Positions 56,661-64,000 of a stretch of 64,000 bases of DNA are shown piece by piece. Both the position numbers and the translations under genes were made by a program. Source of the stretch: Xiphophorus maculatus. Its lineage: Eukaryota; Chordata; Actinopteri; Cyprinodontiformes; Poeciliidae. The notes beneath the pieces are model-generated. The model did no database searches. It was not told where the DNA came from and worked only from the letters and a program-made list of their open reading frames with translations. Each line of letters opens with the position of its first letter. The stretch's first letter is position 1. The stretch covers positions 1,942,802-2,006,801 of the forward strand of contig NC_036445.1 in assembly GCF_002775205.1 (NCBI RefSeq), written 5' to 3'.

Positions 56661-59379
56661 GAACCTGGTTTGGCACTTTTTTCTCTCTCTTTTTAGTTTT
56701 TATTTATTAATATGAACGCATTACAATCAGCATCAAAAAGGTACCACAAAATACACATTATGTGTTTACACTACATACTTACAAAGTTACAAAGAATAAA
56801 CAAACACACAAAATATAAAAGAAATGAATCTAAAACGTAGCAGGATATATCGTACATTCATTTTCTTTTTTATAAAAAAAGGGGTCAGCTTTTTTGAAAA
56901 TGATCAAATCTGATGGTTTTTATGTTGTAAAGCACTTTGAACTGCATTGTTGCTGAAGTATGCTGTAAATAAATGCAACTGATTGAACTTAAAAGCATTT
57001 TTGACTTCACAAATTTAACTAATTCTTCCACTGCTTTAAAGAAGCAAGATTTGTATAATATTTGACTAATAAGAGAACATTATTTACACTGTGATCACTT
57101 TTATGGTCATTAGTTAAAAAAAAGACCAAATGTAACCTCTTTGATGTTTATATTTGTTAAATGTGCCCCATGAACCCAGATAAACTTGTAAGAATCCTTC
57201 AAAAAGTATTTCACAATGTCACATGTAAAAAACAGATGATTGAAATCCTGTTACTTCCTCAATTAATGCACACTTATCCACATCCACTTGAACCTGTACC
57301 TCAGAAAGACTTGGATAAAATGTGTTTGTAATTTTAAATTGCATTTTTCTTATTTTGGAGATTGGAAACAATAAATATTTAGATCTAATCTTCTTAATTT
57401 GTTCCTTGTTAAGGATTATGTGGACACTTGTCACTTAGGATACACTTGAGATGAGGTGGGTAGAGTATCTAAAAATGTACTCAGGTAAGATAGCACTACT
57501 TCAACTTTTGACTAAGGTAAAAGTAAAATGTAGGCATCTGAAAAATTACTCAAGAGTAAAAAAGTATTTAGTTAAAAAAAAAGCTACTCAAATATTGAGA
57601 AACTGATTATACCATTTGATTTAATTTTGTAAAATGATGTAATAAGACAAAAATATTTTTTTATATGAAAATGTTTCTATTTCAAAACTTTAAAAATGGT
57701 ACAAATAAATAACAGAAGAAACACTTTCTCAAATTTTTCAACATAAAGCTCATTAGACCAATACTTACAGAAGGTAGTGTATATATCTCATGAAGAATAA
57801 AGCACTTCTTCGTGAAGTCATGGCAGTGTACAGTGATTACCGTTTCTTCTTTATCTACAAAATGTGCAGCAGACAGAAAATAACAATAAAACATCAAAGC
57901 TTCTGTACCAACAAGAAGTTTGACTTAAACATAAACTGTAGATGCGTCTGGTTAATTCCTGGTAATCTAATGTTTGTTTTTCATTCAGTGAAGTTACTCA
58001 TGTTGGCAAAGTATCCAGAAATTTTGCTCGAGAAGCAAGACTTCGTAATAATATTACTCAAATAAAAGTAAGATGTAGTAAAACTTCTAAAATTACAATT
58101 ATTTCAAATGTTATTTAAATAAATTTCTAGAAAATATTTGAGTTAATATCTAGCTATTTACATGTTTACAGCAAACGAAGAAAAACAAAGAACACAAGTG
58201 AAACCTGAAATTTAATAGAAAAATGAAATTTACACTGTTTGAAAAAACAAAATGGTTTAAAAAATTGCAATCAGTTGTTGCTTTGAACTTATTCTTTTAA
58301 ATTCAGAGACAACTGGAAGGTACAAGAGCAATAACACAGAAATGGTCAAAATACACTTGATGGATAAATACGCAAATAAGGTGCAACTGCAGTGAAATCT
58401 GAAACTAAATTTGAATTTTATTGTTGAATATAATTATATCTCGCAGTGGCATATTAGGGCAATTGTAAAAAGAAAAAAGGAATACATTTCTGAGAACAAA
58501 CTCAGGAATTTTTAGATTAATTTCAGGAATTTTCTAGAAAACACTCAGAACCTTCTGAGCTCAGAATGTTGAAAATTTGCCATAAAGGCTCAGAAATCCT
58601 CAGATTATTTTCAGAAACACTCCAGACAAAAACACTGTGACATTTATGAGCTCCGAAAGTCAAAAATTTGTGAGGAAAAAAACTCAGGAATTTTAAAATT
58701 GAAATTTCTAGAAAAAACTTGGAAATTTGTTTGAAAAGTTGAAAATTTTTGACTTGTGAAACTCAATATTTTGTTTCTATGAATTTATTTGATTAATCAC
58801 AAAATTTGTGATTTTTTTGTAGCAAATTTTCAAGCCAAGACATTTTCTTGTTTTTTCTAGAAAATTTCTGAGAGTTTTGTTGGAAATTTACTCCTTTTTT
58901 TCAATTTGAAATGGCCCTAATACGCTGTTGTAACGTCTTGTATACAGTTCAAAAATCAGACTGTACCCTGTCATGGCAGTAATTACGCAGCATTAATCCT
59001 TTTAATTTATTTTTAAAAGACATTTATTGAATTTATCCTAATACAATGTAATCTCTTATAACTACCTTTTTGATCACTGCTCTGTCTGTAGCGTAATCAC
59101 TTCATCCAAATAAAGACAGTAGGGAAGATTGATCGATTTTAGTGACCTCTGATTCGTCCAAGGTAACGTGAAGGCATCATGCTCAGTTCAGATCAAATTC
59201 TGATCTTTGAATTCAACAAAATAAAAGTAACCAAGAGCTGATTAGATTCGAAACGGACCGATGTCGCCCTAAAACTCCCGCTGAGACGACTGAAGAAGAA
59301 CATGTTGCATTTTTAAATCAAGTATCCATCAGATACCGGACATGACATCAACACAGACACACTCCTTTTGTCTGACGAC
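56661..59379. other. Divergent intergenic region
   Basis: AT-rich. Holds family F copy (57452-58082) and a stretch at 58440-58910 with repeated CTCAGAATTTT/GAAATTTCTAG-like short motifs. No gene seen. Confidence 0.5.
57452..58082. repeat. Repeat family F copy
   Basis: Starts GAGGTGGGTAGAGTATCTAA and ends TACTCAAATAAAAGTAAGAT, as in 6376-6957. Confidence 0.65.
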
Positions 59380-59568
59380 CTTTTCGAGAGGAAGTGAAGC
59401 TCAGACGAAGCAGCTAGCTAAGCGGAGAAAAAAAGAGAAAAAAATAGTAAGACAGGGAGGGGGAGGAAACTTCACTGATTTACAGGAATTTTGACAAAGT
59501 TGGACCTCGGGACCAGATTGTTCGGGTTGCTTTGAGTTTCGGAAAGGAGGTCGGAGTCGTCTGAACCG
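59380..59568 (+). promoter_or_regulatory. znf384: Promoter and untranslated first exon of znf384
   Basis: A CpG-bearing stretch with AGGAAGTGAAG, GAGTCGTCTGAACCG and donor ACCG|GTAAAC at 59568/59569. CpG continues to about 59870, with an ETS-like CCGGAAGT at 59641-59648. No ATG in this exon continues to the coding exon. Assignment rests on position and composition. Confidence 0.5.
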
Positions 59569-62500
59569 GTAAACGTCGCTGTTCTCTCTGCCGTCGTTAG
59601 TAATTTTCCCTGAATGTGCGCTGCCGCCTCTCCGCCACAGCCGGAAGTCTGTGAGGATGGCCGAGTTTTTTTTTCTCGCTTTTTTTTTTACCCTTTAGGG
59701 TTTTTTTTTTTTTTTTTTCCCCTGCTTGTTATTTTTTTTTTTTTTTCCTATCAGGCAGGAGGGCAACACAGACACATTGTATGCTAGCTGCAGTTAATCA
59801 GCGCGGTGGGCCGGAGTAACCACAACACCTACTGGGCCCGAATGGAGTCAAGCTTCCGAGCTTCAGCACCGTTTAGACCCGATATGTAGCACTTTATACA
59901 AGCTAGTGTTAGTAGCTCTCTTCATACACTTCTAGCTTAGAGCTAACTGTCTACAGCTGGTATTAAAGCATCAGTACTTTTATTTTATTTAGAGACATTT
60001 ATTTCAAAACCAAAAAAGACTAATATAATGGCGATTTAGCTATTGATAAAAGCATAAATAACATACCTGTGTCTAATATCAGAGACTACCAAGAAGTGGT
60101 TTGTTTCAGGTTACATTGATTTAGTCTGGTCACTGTGTAACTTCAATAATTAATTTTTCACATTTTCTCTTTGTCATTAGTTTTTCCACTAAGATATTTC
60201 TGCAACCCTAACAATGCAATTATCCACTTTAGATATACAAATGTTGCCAAACATTTTGGGGAAAAAAAGACAGCTGGTAATGTTTACTAAATGTTTATTA
60301 TGAGAAATGTGTTATTTTTTAAAGAACCACCGTTTTATTTAAGGTTTAATAAAAGGATGGATGCATTTTTTCCCCCTAGGTGATGTTGATATTTGCGGAA
60401 AATGATGTAAAAAACAAAACATAAATAGACGCAAAAATATTATTGATACTTTTTGTGACGGAATGTTAGGGCCAGTTTATTTAATAATATTATTATTTTA
60501 AAAATAAGAATAAAGTCGTAATTCTAAAAGAATAGATTTTAATTCTACAAAAATAAGGTTGAAATAATACAAGAATAAAGTTGTAACAATAATTTAATAA
60601 TTGTTACATATTATGACTTTATGATAAAGTCATAATATTGCCTGAATATATGAATAAAGTTTCAATAATGAGAATGAAACAATTATTTTATGAGAACTCC
60701 TAAATGAAAAAGCAGTATTACCACTGTGTTAAAATGAGGAATGTTTAGCATCTTGTAAAGGTATTCTTTTCTATTGGTTTTACAAATAAGGAAGCTTTTA
60801 ATCTTTTATCAACATTAACATCAAATTATTATCAGTTGCAGGAATTTGAAGCGATTGTGCAAACGAGTGCCTCTGTTTTGAAGAAAGAACCACATGAACT
60901 TCCCAAACTGGTCACATCTTGATAACTCATTAAAAACAACTTTGTTCCTGGTAATTTTGCACCTTTGCTTTAATATTTTACTATATTCTCATAATATTTT
61001 GTCTCTATTCTCTTAATTTAAAAAAGATAATTACCATAGCCTGGCATTAATACTCCGTCATAACTTTTGGTGTCTTTCTGTGGTTATTCCATGAAAAAAA
61101 ACATTGTACACCTGCATTTATTATATCAATTTTTGAAAAGATGAGTTAGTTTTTTAAAATATAATTTTAGTTTCTGAGAGCCATTGTAGATGCTCTGGCC
61201 TTAGACTCAACAAAGTAAACAATGACCCCACGCTCTCTGGGGCCCCAAAATTCCCATTTTTGTACTTTTCTATTAACTCGATTGGCAGGATTTTCTTTCT
61301 GAAAATATTCTGAATTATTGTGCAGAAAAATGACTTCTGGGAAAAATATGTTCAATCTAAATTAGTTGGTTTTTTTGCCCTCTTGTTTTGGAGTTAATGT
61401 TTATCTCCGCCATCTTGAATTTCCTGTCATTAAGTGGCAACTTAAAAATGTTGAATTACCTCAAGTTGTTGCTTTAATAATGTCTCATTTAATGTCATAA
61501 TTATAATTACGTTGGCCACCTATACATATTCCATCAAAAATAACTATGTACATTTATTTAAGAAACTATTTGTACCATTAAAGATATTTTTCTGCATTTG
61601 CTTTCTTGTCACACTTAAGTGTTTCAGATCTTCAAGTTAGTTTAATATAAGTCATAAATAACCAGAGTAAACACAAAAAGCAGATTTCAGATGAGATTTT
61701 CATTTATAAAGAAAAAAATTACAGCATAAATAAAATTGTATAACATCACAGTGCATAACTTAGAGAAAAACTTTAATTACAAAGTTAAATTAGAAAAAAG
61801 TCCCACATTAATCATTTGTTATAAAAGTACTCGTATAGATTCAACTAAAGCATTACTTTTTTATTTAGGTTCTTTATGTTCATCTGAATTTCTAGAACTT
61901 TCTAATTGCTCATTTTTGTTGCCCTGTGGCATAAATATGACACGACACAGAGGTCCATTTCTAAGAAGTTTTTCCGATATGTCTGTTTGTTTCTAAGCAA
62001 AAATATACATCCACTTTTTTATTTATTTTTTAAAAATAATCATAGTCAGTTGCACATATCTTTCAATTGGAGTATTTTTAATAACTGTACAATGATTTCT
62101 TATGCTGTAAGTTTGCCCTTCTTTGTTATTCATACTTTTGTTTTATTTTTACGTTTTTGTAAAACTATATGTTTTGACTTGCCTGTCACATTACTGCTGA
62201 TACATCAGAATTTCCCCACCGAGGAACAGTAAAGGTTATTTTTATTCTATTTATTCTTAATCTTAACACAATAACTACATTTAATCACATTTTCAAATTT
62301 ATTGACATTCATTTCTCTCAGAGACCGAATAATGAAGAGAATAGTAAAAATAATAATCGGACATATTAATCATTGGGGGTTTAAAAAAACGTCATTAATT
62401 GGACTTTATCTTTGCTAAATTCTTACAATGATAAGAAATTGAAACAGTTAAAACAAAGTGCAGGTGAAATTTAGAATGATGGAGATTTCTACATCTTTGA

Positions 62501-62962
62501 AAATTTGCAACAAATCGTTTCAAATTCAAGTAAGACAAGGAAGTGCAAGGGACTACTTCCCTTTTTATGACTGTGTGCATTATTACCAGCAACCAAATCG
62601 CTGGTTGCTAGATAGCATATAAAGCATATAAAGATTCTACATATACTGCTGTGCAAATAATACATTTATCCTATTGGGTCACACTTTTCACAGCCAGCAG
62701 GAAAGACTGAATATGACTGTAAAAATGAGTGGCGTGAACTGAATCAGTCTTGGTGCTGAAAGAACTGATTGAATCCCATTTAATTCTTTCATTCATAGCA
62801 TATCTTAATCATCAGCAGCAGCTCTTCCTCCAGTATAAGCCTGCTTAATGTGGACAGAAGAGGGACATTTAGATCATGCCAAGCTGAGTTTCTTTGTCTC
62901 TTTATCTTATTTGGCAGATCTATAAACCTTATATTTCTTCTTCTTGTGTTTTCTTCCTGCAG
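59569..62962 (+). other. znf384 intron 1
   Basis: 3.4 kb, T-tracts at 59700-59752, then AT-rich DNA. No additional exon was recognised. Confidence 0.55.
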
Positions 62963-63030
62963 AGATGATGGAAGACTCTCATTTTAATTCCTCATATTTC
63001 TGGTCTCACCTCTCCACTGTGCCCACGCAG
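62963..63030 (+). CDS. znf384: znf384 first coding exon (gene continues past the window)
   Basis: Acceptor TTCTTCCTGCAG and donor ACGCAG|GTATTC. From ATG at 62965 it encodes MMEDSHFNSSYFWSHLSTVP then TQ, 22 residues ending in phase 0. Human ZNF384 begins MEESHFNSNPYFWPSIPTVS, so the match is close. ZNF384 (CIZ/NMP4) is a nuclear C2H2 zinc-finger transcription factor that binds A/T-rich DNA and, in mammals, regulates matrix and bone genes. All zinc fingers and the rest of the protein lie to the right of the window. A second in-frame ATG at 62968 gives an equally good start. Confidence 0.88.
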
Positions 63031-63062
63031 GTATTCATTTATGATTGACATAAAATAAAATA

Positions 63063-63505
63063 TTAAAAGCTGCAGTATGCAACTTTAAGAAGAAATAGAA
63101 ATATTATTTTAACATATTTGTTGAAACTGTCACCATGTCGTGATAGAATGTTATGAGATGGATAATCTGTGAAAAAATTGAGCTCCTCTGCCTTCTCCCA
63201 GTGCTAGCTAGAATCAACCAATCAGACCTAGAAGGAGGGTCTTATCGCTGTCAATTACCCTACATGTGGCGCTGCTCGTTCTTCTCTTCGCTCCCCATCT
63301 TGGTCTCTGCTACAGTGCAGCTAGCAGAGCCAGTAGGGAATACTAAGGTTAATGCTAAGTTGTTTCTCCACCATCAGCACATTTAGCAGCATATACACAA
63401 GGTTGACTGACAGCGCTAAGACCCGCTTCCTGGCTCTGATTGGTGGTTTTTTGTCAGGTCAGTGGATTATTCTTAAAATGTACATCAATAAAATGTAAAG
63501 TGTAA
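63063..63505. mobile_element. MITE family D copy 3
   Basis: TTAA-AAGCTGCAGTATGCAAC at the left, ACCAATCAGACCTAGAAGGA and GACTGACAGCGCTAAGACCC inside; right end near AATGTAAAGTGTAACC. It starts 33 bases after the znf384 exon. Confidence 0.7.
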
Positions 63506-63929
63506 CCTTGGTGGACTCATCATGGATAAAAAAAGACCTTTATTTTTATAATAATCACATCTTTTATGAGATTAACTAAATGTGTTATCGGATTGTACAA
63601 GACTATGTACCATGTTTTCATGGGAAATACAAATGTATTACTCCATCTTACCTCACGTTTGATTATTGTACACCAGCACATTTACTAGATTTTTTTATTT
63701 TTATTTTTTTTTCCAGAAGCAGTCCTGAAAAATGCAGTTAAACAGTCTTTATCTTTATTATTTCTTATTATTCTCTTTAAGTAATGCACTATTTTTACAG
63801 TTACAATCTCCCATTTTGATATAATCAGATCTGGATTCATATCTGTTAATATTTGTGTCGTTAATTAATTTGAATATTTTTATTCTTTGTTTTTGTGTAA
63901 AACAATCTAAATGTGGTTACAGGGTGGCA

Positions 63930-64000
63930 CTTCATTCATTTAATTCACTAACACATTTAGCAGTGTGTAAATAAGGTTGATTGACAGCGCTAAGACCCGC
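63930..64000. mobile_element. Partial copy of MITE family D at the right edge
   Basis: CACATTTAGCAGTGTGTAAA and GATTGACAGCGCTAAGACCC repeat the internal part of the copy at 63371-63424. Cut by the window end. Confidence 0.6.

Overview
This window looks like nuclear DNA of a ray-finned (teleost) fish. It is AT-rich and intron-rich, crowded with short inverted-repeat DNA transposons and a common teleost tRNA-headed repeat, and it carries vertebrate genes in an order known from human 12p13. No database search was possible. Identities rest on reading the exon translations, on splice-phase agreement at every junction, and on the remembered human order ZNF384-PIANP-COPS7A.

Layout. 1-1680 is AT-rich sequence without a recognisable gene. 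1690-20668 (+) is cops7a, COP9 signalosome subunit 7: an untranslated first exon in a CpG-containing promoter, then seven coding exons giving a 269-residue protein. 20669-29049 is the convergent intergenic space and probably the pianp 3' UTR. 29050-39500 (-) is pianp, a neural type I membrane protein: four coding exons giving 220 residues, with signal peptide, ectodomain, membrane helix and tail. 39920-56650 (-) is a 13-exon gene for a 543-residue seven-bladed WD40 protein that I cannot name. 59380 to the right edge (+) is the start of znf384, a C2H2 zinc-finger transcription factor; only its promoter, an untranslated exon and the first coding exon are inside.

cops7a and pianp converge. pianp and the WD40 gene are tandem on the minus strand, with only about 0.4 kb between them. 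The WD40 gene and znf384 diverge across about 3 kb. The genes share no obvious pathway; the block is conserved synteny, not a functional cluster.

Most non-coding DNA is transposon debris. Several 0.5-0.6 kb MITE families (four copies of A; two of C; three to four of D) have copies bounded by TTAA. Others are a decayed Tc1/mariner transposase in a pianp intron, nested elements, a tRNA-headed SINE-like repeat, and microsatellites. Points most worth a second look are the unnamed WD40 gene, the (TG)n microsatellite that forms the acceptor region of the pianp transmembrane exon, a stop codon plus AATAAA just after the pianp ectodomain exon that could give a soluble form, and several unique, repeat-free stretches that may be conserved regulatory elements.
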